Shown piece after piece: positions 34,333-44,700 of a stretch of DNA of 64,000 bases. The stretch comes from Allolobophora icterica (taxonomy: Eukaryota > Annelida > Clitellata > Crassiclitellata > Lumbricidae). Made by a program: the position numbers and the translations under genes. The stretch covers positions 33,431,432 to 33,495,431 of the forward strand of contig OY744611.1 in NCBI GenBank assembly GCA_963556255.1, written 5' to 3'. Within the stretch, counting starts at the first letter, position 1. Each line of letters begins with the position of its first letter. The notes under the pieces were generated by a model. It did not search any database. It had not been told where the DNA came from and saw only the letters and a list, made by a program, of their open reading frames with translations.

Positions 34333-37300
34333 ATGGAGAAACTAAGTGCTGAAAGACAAGCAGATATTAAGAAGATGTCTACGGAAAGGCTAAAACAGCG
34401 TTTGTTGAAAGCCGGTTTTAAAGAAGAACAATTAGAAGGTATGTCACGTGGTGACATGATACAGGAACTCGCTGAAGTGTGGGTGAAAGAAGAAGTCGAA
34501 GAAGAAGGTGCCGTTGGCGGTGCCGTAGAAAAGGCTATTGAAAAACCTCCTGTGCCTATGTCTATGGAGATGTTGATGCAGTGGATGATGATGAAAGAAG
34601 ATAGGGAGGAGAAACGGAGACAAGAAGCAGAACGTGTAAGACAAGACGAATTGCGCTTGCAGAGAGAGAAAGAAGAGAAAGCAGAACGTCTGCAGAGAGA
34701 GAAAGAAGAGAAAGCAGAACGTTTGCAGAGAGAGAAAGAAGAGAAAGAATTGCGCTTGCAGCGAGAGAAAGAAGAGAAAGCGGAACTTGCAAGGCAAGAG
34801 GAATTGCGTCTGCAAAGAGAGAGAGAAGATAAAGCAGAACAAGTGCGTAAGGCAGAACTTGAATTGCAAAAGAATCAGTTTGAGATTCAGTTAGAACAGT
34901 TGAAAAGAGATAGGGAAGATGCTGAAAGAAGAAGATTGGAGCAGATGATTGAATTTGAAAAAGCTAGAAAAAGTGATGAAGAGGTTCGTCAGCAACAGAT
35001 TGAAGCAAAGAGAATGCGTGAAGAAGAAAAAGAAAAAGCGCGAACGTTAGAGTTAGAACGTGCGGAACAGATCAGACAAGAAGAACTCAAATTTCAGAAA
35101 GAAAGTTTGGAAAAGGCAGAGACAGAAAGACAAGAACGTCTGAAACTGGAGAAATCAAAATTGACATTGAAAGAAACGCAAATGAGAGAAGAACGGGAAG
35201 CAGAAAGAAGGAAACAGCAAGAAAGTGAAACTTTGGTGTCAAAAATTAAGAAAATAGGTGATGCAATGAAGCATGTATTGCCTCAAATGCCAACTGATAT
35301 GATGGAGGTGCCATTATATTTTGAAACAGTCGAGAACGCGTTTCGTAGTTTTGCTGTGGAAAAGCCGTTTTGGGTGAAATTATTATTACCATTGATGACG
35401 CCGAAAGCTCGAACCGTTCTGAATAGATTGTCATACGATGATCTAGACAATTATGATAGAGTCAAGCAGCACTTATTAAAAGAATTTAAATTGACCTCGA
35501 GAGAATACAGAGCCAGATTTGTGGATGCTAAGAAGACGACAGAAGAGACTTATACGATGTTTACGGCAAGACTGAAGAACTTGCTAAACTATTACGTGAG
35601 AAGTCGAAACGTGAACAGAGAGTATGATACGCTCTTTGATTTGCTGGTAGCGGATAAGCTGAAAGAATGTTTACCGCCAGGTCCACTACAGTTTGTATTG
35701 TCGAAGGAAGGAACTGACTGTCTCCAAGCTAGTGCAGTGGCAGACCTAGCAGACATTCATGTAAACAATCGAATTGGGTTTGCGATCCCAAATATAAACA
35801 GTTATCCTTCTCAACGTTCCGTAAACCAAAGCCAGAGTGGAAAGTGGAAAAGTAATCCAGGAACAGGGAATCAGTTCAAAGGTAAAGAAGTCAAGGCTAG
35901 TGTCCCTGTACCCAATGAGACCAGAGACGTGACGTTTGGTCGTCAGGGATTTAACAAATCGTCAGCGCCGTTCGCCAAGAGGGAAGGCAACACATCGTTT
36001 ACGCAGTATAAGAAATATGAAGGAAATGAACAACGAGGTATTTCACAACAATACCATACAGTTGTGAAGCGTTGTCACAACTGTGGTTCAGATAAACATT
36101 TGGTTAAATTTTGTCCAGTTCCAGTGGCAGCAGCTAGTTCTAGCAGAAATCAAGAACACACAAGGGTGAATTTGATTCAAGTGGTTAGTGATACAGATAA
36201 TCAAACCGCGAATCAAGAAAACCAAGAGACTGAAGTAAAGTCGGTAATGAAATGTGGTATTCAAAAAGAAATTCTATTGGATGCTGAAATTCAGAGAGAA
36301 GTCATAGGAAAAGATGACAGTCGAATATTGAAGAAATCGTTCTTGCAATATGTCGAGGTCGAAATTCGTGCAGTAGACGGTAAAGAGCCAGTGAAAGTCA
36401 AAGCACTGAGCGACTCGGGAGCAGAGATTCCGGTGATTAGTGAAGAATTACTGGAAGGCATGAAGGTGGAACAAATTGGAAAAGTGAATTTGCAATGTGT
36501 GGCAGGAGATGCCATTCCTGCGAAGTTAGTGAAAGTCGATGTTAGACTGTGTGATAGTGACGTGGAAGAAGAGGGATTTCCGCGTAAAATCCAGTGTTCA
36601 CTTACACCTTATGTCACCTTGATGTGTGCTAGTATTGCAAAGATGGGCAGTACAGAAAGATTCTTGTTGCATCCAGAGATAATTGCCGAATTAAAAGCCG
36701 TACCACAGATGAAAGTTAAAACGATACAAGGAGATGTGAGTGTACGAGCAAATGTAATGACGAGAGCGCAGAGTCGGAAACAGGAAATGGTAGATGTTGA
36801 TGAGAAGAATGAAAATGGAAGTTCAAGTGATGAGGAAAACGAAAGTAATGAGCAACGAGGCTTATCGCGAGATGGTGTAATAGCAGAGATGAATGAGCAA
36901 GAGATGGCTGCATGCGAGAATGGCACATTAAATGAAACGGAAGAAGACAATGAATGTGATGTGGGGATAGGAGACTTGTATAGAGATGAAGAAATGGATG
37001 AAGAACAAAAGGTGCAGATTGCCGATTCGAAGAAGTTTGAAGAGCAACAGAGAAAGGATGAATCGTTGAAGCCGTGGTGGAAGTTAGCACAAGAGAAAGA
37101 ATCTGAATTCTGTGTGATCAACGGTTTATTGCATAAGAAATATCAGATATTAGACCAGACGATATATCAACTAGTGTTACCAAAAGAGAGACGAATTAAA
37201 GTGATGGAGTTGGCACATGAATCGGTATTTGGAGGACATCTAGGAGAAGAGAAAACAAGAGAACGAATAAAGTTGTCCTTTGTATGGCCAAAGATGAGAA

Positions 37301-39759
37301 GAGACATTGTGAAATTTTGTAAGTCTTGTGAGAAATGTCAACTAAAGGCAAGGAGTTTGGTGATGGATAGAGTGCCCATCACTCCAGTCTCAAGAGAAGA
37401 GGTCGCCTTCAAGAGAATGACGATGGACCTCGTTGGCCCGATCGATCCAGTATCTGCTGCAGGTCACAAGTATTGTTTATGCATTGTGGACTCGTGCACC
37501 AGATGGCCTACAATCTTCTTATTGAAATCGCTGACAGCGAAGGCTGTGTGTGAAGCGTTGATGGAACTGTTCATGAACGTTGGTGTGCCGTCCGTGATTA
37601 CCAGTGACCAAGGAACGAACTTCACAGCCAGTTTGACAAGAGAATTTCTCAATTTAATGGGCTGTAGTCCACGATTCGACACACCAGGACACCCAGAGGC
37701 TGCTGGATTAGTAGAAAGATGGAATCAGACATTTAAAAAGATGATCCATCATGTGATAATAGACAACCCGAGGAAATGGCACAAGATAATTCCTTTCACA
37801 GTGTGGGCATTACGAGAAGTGCCGAATGCAACTACTGGAGTATCACCATATATGCTTGTCTATGGGAAAATTCCGAGAGGACCATTGGCAATATTAAAAG
37901 AGAGTTGGACTAGAGAAATAAACTTACCACCTCATGTTGGAGTTAAACCAGAAAAGTATTTAAAAGAACTCAAAGAAAATATGGAGAAAGCATTATTGTT
38001 TGCAGAATCCTACTCTCGAGAAAAGCAATTACAATACACGAATCAGTATAACAAGAGAGCAAAGCACAAAGAATTTGAAGCTGGTGAGAAAGTCATCGTT
38101 TTATATCCAACGTCAACGAACAAACTTATTTCTCGATGGCATGGTCCATGTACGATCATACATCGAAGATCAAAGTACTCTTATTTAGTCGATATGGGTG
38201 AAAATGGTCGAAAAATAATTCACGCCAACAAGATCAGAAAATATATTACTCGAGCATTAAGTTGTGGTCTAATCGTTGAAGAAGATGAAGATTTTGGTTC
38301 AGTGGTTGAATTACCAATGAGGAACGAGGTTCAAGATGACAAGAATTCACTTAACCTCGATCCTGAACAAATTAGCCATTTAACAGTAACTCAGCAAGAA
38401 CAGTTGTTGAAAGTCTTGAACAAATACTGTGACAGATTTTCAGAAAAACCTGGATTATGTACATTGGTCGAACACGAAATTGAACTAAAACCAGGATTTC
38501 GTGAAAAGGAATTTGCAGCATACCGAATTCCTTTGATTTATCGAGCAGAAGTGGAACGTCAGATCAAAGAAATGTTAAAAACAAACATTATCAAACCATC
38601 ATCGAGCAGAATGGCAAGCCCTTTGGTTATTGTTAAAAAGAAAGACGGATCTTTAAGACTTGCCTGTGACTACAGATACATTAACTCATTCACAGTGGAT
38701 TGTAAATATCCGATGCCGATTGTCAGAGACGTTTTGAACAAAGTTGGAAAGTCAAATGTGATTTCTATTTTGGACTGTCGAAGTGCTTATTGGACTTGTC
38801 CTGTAAAACAATCTGATCAATGGAAGACAGCTTTTGTAACACATAATGGACTGTATGAATTTAATCGTGTTCCTTTTGGAATGATAAATTCAGGCCGAAC
38901 TTTTGTTAAGGCGATAAATTTAGTTTTACAGCCTATAAGTGACTTTGCAGAACCGTATGTTGATGACATTGCTGTGCATTCTAACAATTGGAAAATTCAT
39001 TTACAGCAGTTAGATGCATTTTTGATGCAAATGAGATTGCATAACGTTACCTTAAATTTGAAAAAATGCATATTTGGTAAGTCTGAAGTAAGGTTTATCG
39101 GTCATGTGGTTGGGTCTGGTAAGATAAAGATGAATCCAGACAGAATTGAAAGTTTGACTAATTTGAAGATCCCAGAAACTAAGAAGCAAGTTAAGCAACT
39201 GCTTGGATTTTTTAATTATTACAGACAGTTTATTAAGGACTTTGCACAGATTGCGAAACCTTTATCTGATTTAACTAGTAAACGTGTTTCTGATAAGATT
39301 GATTGGACTGTTGAACATCAGCAAGCATTTGATTTACTTAAAGAGGCTGTGCGATCCAAAGTAGTGTTATATGTTTTTGAAGTGGGAAAACCATTCAATT
39401 TGTACTGCGATAGTAGTGACTTTGCAGTCGGTGCTGTTTTAACACAGATGGACGACAAGGGAATAGAACGCTCTGTGTCATTTATCAGTCAGAAATTAAC
39501 TGATACCCAGAAGAGATGGGCTACTGTGGAAAAGGAAGCCTATGCTATTGTTTGGGCTTTAAACAAGTTAAAAGAAATTATAATTGGATCGAAAATTTTC
39601 ATTTTTACTGATCACAATCCTCTTACATACTTGACTGAGTCAATGTCTAAGTCTGCTAAACTTGTGCGTTGGGCGTTAGCCTTACAAACTTTTGATGTTG
39701 AGGTGAAGTACAAGAAGGGCAGATTGAATGTTATTGCTGATTGTTTGTCAAGGTTATAA
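34333..39759 (+). CDS. Gmr1-like gag-pol polyprotein (1808 aa), intact
   Basis: Domains in order: N-terminal region; long charged coiled coil (about 85-315) built on LQREKEEKAE-type repeats; capsid region (about 325-480) with a SCAN-like part (EFKLTSREYRARF..TYTMFTARLKNLL). Zinc knuckle Cys581, Cys584, His589, Cys594. Protease DSGAE with Asp694. Integrase with zinc-binding start (HESVFGGH, CKSCEKC) and catalytic Asp1032, Asp1092, Glu1128. Reverse transcriptase with Asp1481 and YVDD 1542-1545. RNase H Asp1693, Glu1735, Asp1760, Asp1803. Integrase before reverse transcriptase is the Ty1/copia order, yet the enzymes are Ty3/gypsy-like, as known for Gmr1 elements. The SCAN domain is known to derive from such a capsid. 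No stop or frameshift separates gag from pol. There is no envelope gene and no chromodomain. Confidence 0.95.
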   Translation: MEKLSAERQADIKKMSTERLKQRLLKAGFKEEQLEGMSRGDMIQELAEVWVKEEVEEEGAVGGAVEKAIEKPPVPMSMEMLMQWMMMKEDREEKRRQEAERVRQDELRLQREKEEKAERLQREKEEKAERLQREKEEKELRLQREKEEKAELARQEELRLQREREDKAEQVRKAELELQKNQFEIQLEQLKRDREDAERRRLEQMIEFEKARKSDEEVRQQQIEAKRMREEEKEKARTLELERAEQIRQEELKFQKESLEKAETERQERLKLEKSKLTLKETQMREEREAERRKQQESETLVSKIKKIGDAMKHVLPQMPTDMMEVPLYFETVENAFRSFAVEKPFWVKLLLPLMTPKARTVLNRLSYDDLDNYDRVKQHLLKEFKLTSREYRARFVDAKKTTEETYTMFTARLKNLLNYYVRSRNVNREYDTLFDLLVADKLKECLPPGPLQFVLSKEGTDCLQASAVADLADIHVNNRIGFAIPNINSYPSQRSVNQSQSGKWKSNPGTGNQFKGKEVKASVPVPNETRDVTFGRQGFNKSSAPFAKREGNTSFTQYKKYEGNEQRGISQQYHTVVKRCHNCGSDKHLVKFCPVPVAAASSSRNQEHTRVNLIQVVSDTDNQTANQENQETEVKSVMKCGIQKEILLDAEIQREVIGKDDSRILKKSFLQYVEVEIRAVDGKEPVKVKALSDSGAEIPVISEELLEGMKVEQIGKVNLQCVAGDAIPAKLVKVDVRLCDSDVEEEGFPRKIQCSLTPYVTLMCASIAKMGSTERFLLHPEIIAELKAVPQMKVKTIQGDVSVRANVMTRAQSRKQEMVDVDEKNENGSSSDEENESNEQRGLSRDGVIAEMNEQEMAACENGTLNETEEDNECDVGIGDLYRDEEMDEEQKVQIADSKKFEEQQRKDESLKPWWKLAQEKESEFCVINGLLHKKYQILDQTIYQLVLPKERRIKVMELAHESVFGGHLGEEKTRERIKLSFVWPKMRRDIVKFCKSCEKCQLKARSLVMDRVPITPVSREEVAFKRMTMDLVGPIDPVSAAGHKYCLCIVDSCTRWPTIFLLKSLTAKAVCEALMELFMNVGVPSVITSDQGTNFTASLTREFLNLMGCSPRFDTPGHPEAAGLVERWNQTFKKMIHHVIIDNPRKWHKIIPFTVWALREVPNATTGVSPYMLVYGKIPRGPLAILKESWTREINLPPHVGVKPEKYLKELKENMEKALLFAESYSREKQLQYTNQYNKRAKHKEFEAGEKVIVLYPTSTNKLISRWHGPCTIIHRRSKYSYLVDMGENGRKIIHANKIRKYITRALSCGLIVEEDEDFGSVVELPMRNEVQDDKNSLNLDPEQISHLTVTQQEQLLKVLNKYCDRFSEKPGLCTLVEHEIELKPGFREKEFAAYRIPLIYRAEVERQIKEMLKTNIIKPSSSRMASPLVIVKKKDGSLRLACDYRYINSFTVDCKYPMPIVRDVLNKVGKSNVISILDCRSAYWTCPVKQSDQWKTAFVTHNGLYEFNRVPFGMINSGRTFVKAINLVLQPISDFAEPYVDDIAVHSNNWKIHLQQLDAFLMQMRLHNVTLNLKKCIFGKSEVRFIGHVVGSGKIKMNPDRIESLTNLKIPETKKQVKQLLGFFNYYRQFIKDFAQIAKPLSDLTSKRVSDKIDWTVEHQQAFDLLKEAVRSKVVLYVFEVGKPFNLYCDSSDFAVGAVLTQMDDKGIERSVSFISQKLTDTQKRWATVEKEAYAIVWALNKLKEIIIGSKIFIFTDHNPLTYLTESMSKSAKLVRWALALQTFDVEVKYKKGRLNVIADCLSRL

Positions 39760-39879
39760 GTAATCGTAAGACTGTTTATTGATTAGTTAGATATATATAT
39801 ATATTTGTTTCATGTATTTTGGTAATTTCGCAAATTTTGAAATTTCATTTGCTCAATTCCAGAAAAAGGAAGGAGGTAA

Positions 39880-40356
39880 TGTGAACTGAGTTTTGTGTAC
39901 AGTCTTGCAGTGCGAGATGTTAGCGTATATATTTAGTGCGTTTACTTTAGTTTCACGTGTATATGTATATATGATAGATGTATAACGTTTAGTCTTAGTG
40001 ACACGCGCGGCCGGCCGATATCGGCAGCGGCGCGCTATATGTATATTATTAGAGTTCGTTTATGCGCACAGAAGACAGGTGTGTCAAGAGGCGCGAAGAA
40101 TTATGCTGACTAGAGAAGTTTGAATTCGAGTGTTGTTCGCTGTAGTAGTGTGGCTGACTAGTTGAGTTGTAATCGAATTGAGTTCTGTCTGTTTGTTTCT
40201 TATTAAACTAAAAGATATTAAACTGTGTTGCTGATTAATTCAGGTTATACTTATACGTAGAATTAGTGTTCAAAAGGTGAACGTTAAATAGGCGTTAAGT
40301 AGAGAGAGAACAAGGATTTAATCAGAAGGATTGTCAACGGAAGGATTGGGTTGACA
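39880..40356 (+). repeat. 3' LTR of element 2
   Basis: It is the same length as the 5' LTR. I see two substitutions, both in the stretch around AGAAGTTTGAATTCGAGTG (AGAAATTTGAATTCCAGTG in the 5' LTR). Confidence 0.95.
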
Positions 40357-40616
40357 GTTACACACCAATTCCATCACTCGAACTTTTACAAATATACCAT
40401 TTCAAGCGCTTTTGCAAATGTGCTTTAATCGAAGACATGCCTTTTCATACAAGTTGTCTGTGTACAATTCAACTCTATGAATAAATTTTAACTAGAAATA
40501 ATATGGCAACAACAGAATTCATCCCATGTCCGCTAGAACTACCATACATATCAAGTTCGTCATCCAAAATGCTCTGAATTGCTTCAATCGAAAACCTACC
40601 TTTCCAACAAATTTGA

Positions 40617-41152
40617 CACTGTCGCCGTCGCCACCGCCGCCAGCGCCTCCGCCGCCACCGACGCCGCTGCCGCCGCCGCCGCTGCCGCCGCCGCCGCTGC
40701 CGCCGCCGCCGCTGCCGCTGCCGCTGCTGCCGCTGCCGCCGCCGCCGCTGCCGCGCTGCGCGCGCTCTTCCCAGAGTTCCTAACACTAAAATGTACCTTC
40801 TCTTCAATTCTGCTCGCTCTCCACACTTTACAGTTTTATATCTCTTTGCAAATAATTTAGAGTTCTTCCTTCTCTTTTACTTATCAGTTTTGTGTTTCTT
40901 AGCAAATAATTTAGAGAACTCAACTATATGCTAATAAATGACAGGCTGTGCGTTCATTCCCAACTGTAGAACCTAACGATCTTTGTTTCTTCGCGTTTTG
41001 TAATTAAATGTATTTAAACATATGCCGAGTCTTAGAAACTGATGTTGCTAACACTTCATATCCATGGCTACCTCCGGGTTAGCTCATGGGTCCTCTCTCT
41101 CTTCTTGCTTAAAACGCTTCCATATAATTATTATTATTATTATTAAGATGTC
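40617..41152 (-). repeat. Right arm of the inverted-repeat element, inner part
   Basis: The reverse complement of this segment follows the left arm from the GCGGCA tract (32507) outward to about 31935. There are scattered differences, for example 3 in 35 bases around the CAAAACTGATAAG stretch. Element 3 cuts the arm at ATGTC. The outer remainder is at 48083-49193. Confidence 0.85.
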
Positions 41153-41628
41153 TGTCAACCCAATCCTTCCGTTGACAATCCTTCTGATTAAATCCTTGTT
41201 CTCTTCGTACTTAACGCCTATTTAACGTTCACCTTTTGAACACTAATTCTACGTATAAGTATAACCTGAATTAATCAGCAACACAGTTTAATATCTTTTC
41301 GTTTAATAAGAAACAAACAGACAGAACTCAATTCGATTACAACTCAACTAGTCAGCCACACTACTACAGCGAACACACTCGAATTCAAACTTCTCTAGTC
41401 AGCATAATTCTTCGCGCCTCTTGACACACCTGTCTTCTGTGCGCATAAGCGAACTCTAATAATATACATATAGCGCGCCGCTGCCGATATCGGCCGGCCG
41501 CGCGTGTCACTAAGACTAAACGTTATACATCTATCATATATACATATACACGTGAAACTAAAGTAAGCGTACTAAATATATACGCTAACATCTCGCACTG
41601 CAAGACTGTACACAAAACTCAGTTCACA
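41153..41628 (-). repeat. 3' LTR of element 3
   Basis: It is 476 bp, one base shorter than the LTRs of element 2, and carries the same GC-rich palindromic block. The purine tract (minus strand, AAAAAGGAAGGAGG) adjoins it internally. Confidence 0.95.
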
Positions 41629-41742
41629 TCACCTCCTTCCTTTTTCTGGAATTGAGCAAATTAAATTTCAAAATTTGCGAAATTACCAAAATACATGAAA
41701 CATATATATATCTAACTAATTAATAAACAGTCTTACGATTAC

Positions 41743-44700
41743 TTATAACCTTGACAAACAATCAGCAATAATATTCAATCTGCCCTTCTTGTACTTCACC
41801 TCAACATCAAAAGTTTGTAAGGCTAACGCCCAACGCACAAGTTTAGCAGACTTAGACATTGACTCAGTCAAATATGTAAGAGGATTGTGATCAGTAAAAA
41901 TGAAAATTTTCGATCCAATTATAATTTCTTTTAACTTGTTTAAAGCCCAAACAATAGCATAGGCTTCCTTTTCCACAGTAGCCCATCTCTTCTGGGTATC
42001 AGTTAATTTCTGACTGATAAATGACACAGGGCGTTCTATTCCCTTGTCGTCTATCTGTGTTAAAACAGCACCGACTGCAAAGTCACTACTATCGCAGTAC
42101 AAATTGAATGGTTTTCCCACTTCAAAAACATATAACACTACTTTGGATCGCACAGCCTCTTTAAGTAAATCAAATGCTTGCTGATGTTCAACAGTCCAAT
42201 CAATCTTATCAGAAACACGTTTACTAGTTAAATCAGATAAAGGTTTCGCAATCTGCGCAAAGTCCTTAATAAACTGTCTGTAATAATTAAAAAATCCAAG
42301 CAGTTGCTTAACTTGCTTCTTAGTTTCTGGGATCTTCAAATTAGTCAAACTTTCAATTCTGTCTGGATTCATCTTTATCTTACCAGACCCAACCACATGA
42401 CCGATAAACCTTATCTCACTCTTACCAAATATGCATTTTTTCAAATTCAAAGTAACGTTATGCAATCTCATTTGCATCAAAAATGCATCTAGATGCTGCA
42501 AGTGAACTTTCCAACTGTCAGAATGCACAGCAATGTCATCAACATACGGTTCTGCAAAGTCGCTTACAGGCTGTAAAACTAAATTTATCGCCTTAACAAA
42601 AGTTCGGCCTGAATTTATCATTCCAAAAGGAACACGAGTAAATTCATACAGTCCATTATGTGTTACAAAAGCTGTCTTCCATTGATCAGATTGTTTTACA
42701 GGACAAGTCCAATAAGCACTTCGACAGTCCAAAATAGAAATCACATTAGACTTTCCAACTTTGTTCAAAACGTCTCTGACAATCGGCATAGGATATTTAC
42801 AATCCACTGTGAATGAGTTAATGTATCTGTAGTCACAGGCAAGTCTTAAAGATCCGTCTTTCTTTTTAACAATAACCAAAGGGCTTGCCATTCTGCTCGA
42901 TGATGGTTTGATAATGTTTGTTTTTAACATTTCTTTGATCTGACGTTCCACTTCTGATCGATAAATCAAAGGAATTCGATATGCTGCAAATTCCTTTTCA
43001 CGAAATCCTGGTTTTAGTTCAATTTCGTGTTCGACCAATGTACATAATCCAGGTTTTTCTGAAAATCTGTCACAGTATTTGTTCAAGACTTTCAACAACT
43101 GTTCTTGCTGAGTTACTGTTAAATGGCTAATTTGTTCAGGATCGAGGTTAAGTGAATTCTTGTCATCTTGAACCTCATTCCTCATTGGTAATTCAACCAC
43201 TGAACCAAAATCTTCATCTTCTTCAACAATTAGACCACAACTTAATGCTCGAGTAACATATTTTCTGATCTTGTTGGCGTGAATTATTTTTCGACCATTT
43301 TCACCCATATCGACTAAATAAGAGTACTTTGATCTTCGATGTATGATCGTACATGGACCATGCCATCGAGAAATAAGTTTGTTCGTTGACGTTGGATACA
43401 AAACAATGACTTTCTCACCAGCTTCAAATTCTTTGTGCTTTGCTCTCTTGTTATACTGATTTGTGTATTGTAATTGCTTTTCTCGAGAGTAAGATTCTGC
43501 AAACAATAATGCTTTCTCCATATTTTCTTTGAGTTCTTTCAAATACTTTTCTGGTTTAACTCCAACATGAGGTGGTAAGTTTATTTCTCTAGTCCAACTC
43601 TCTTTTAATATTGCCAATGGTCCTCTCGGAATTTTCCCATAGACAAGCATATATGGTGATACTCCAGTAGTTGCATTCGGCACTTCTCGTAATGCCCACA
43701 CTGTGAAAGGAATTATCTTATGCCATTTCCTCGGGTTGTCTATTATCACATGATGGATCATCTTTTTAAATGTCTGATTCCATCTTTCTACTAATCCAGC
43801 AGCCTCTGGGTGTCCTGGTGTGTCGAATCGTGGACTACAGCCCATTAAATCGAGAAATTCTCTTGTCAAACTGGCTGTGAAGTTCGTTCCTTGGTCACTT
43901 GTAATTACGGACGGCACACCAACGTTCATGAATAGTTCCATCAACGCTTCACACACAGCCTTCGCTGTCAGCGATTTCAATAAGAAGATTGTAGGCCATC
44001 TGGTGCACGAGTCCACAATGCATAAACAATACTTGTGACCTGCAGCAGATACTGGATCGATCGGGCCAACGAGGTCCATCGTCATTCTCTTGAAGGCGAC
44101 CTCTTCTCTTGAGACCGGAGTGATAGGTACTCTATCCATCACCAGACTCCTTGCCTTTAGTTGACACTTCTCGCAAGACTTACAAAATTTCACAATGTCC
44201 CTTCTCATCTTTGGCCATACAAAAGACAACTTTATTCGTTCTCTTGTTTTCTCTTCTCCTAGATGTCCTCCAAACACTGATTCATGCGCCAACTCCATCA
44301 CTTTAATTCGTCTGTCTTTTGGTAACACTAGTTGATATATCGTCTGATCTAATATCTGATATTTCTTATGCAATAAACCGTTGATCACACAGAATTCAGA
44401 TTCTTTCTCTTGTGCTAACTTCCACCACGGCTTCAACGATTCATCCTTTCTCTGTTGCTCTTCGAACTTCTTCGAATCGGCAATCTGCACCTTTTGTTCT
44501 TCGTCCATCTCTTCATCTCTATACAAGTCTCCTATCCCCACATCACATTCATTGTCTTCTTCAGTTTCATTTAATGTGCCATTCTCGCATGCAACCATCT
44601 CTTGCTCATTCATCTCTGATGTTACACCATCTCGCGATAAGCTTCGTTGCTCATTACTTTCGTTTTCCTCCTCACTTGAACTTTCAGTTTCACTCTTCTC

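Larger units (their letters stand above)
33513..40356 (+). mobile_element. Full-length Gmr1-like Ty3/gypsy retrotransposon (element 2)
   Basis: Two 477-bp LTRs (33513-33989 and 39880-40356) begin TGTGAACTG and end GTTGACA. They differ at two positions by eye and are flanked by the 5-bp duplication GTTAC. The purine tract AAAAAGGAAGGAGG lies just before the 3' LTR. One uninterrupted frame encodes gag, protease, integrase, reverse transcriptase and RNase H in that order. It looks intact and sits at the centre of the inverted-repeat element. Confidence 0.95.

Noticed and set aside
37464..37682. Antisense frames inside the Gmr1-like polyproteins
   Set aside because: They are shadows of the conserved integrase and gag coding sequence and match at the same places in elements 2 and 3.
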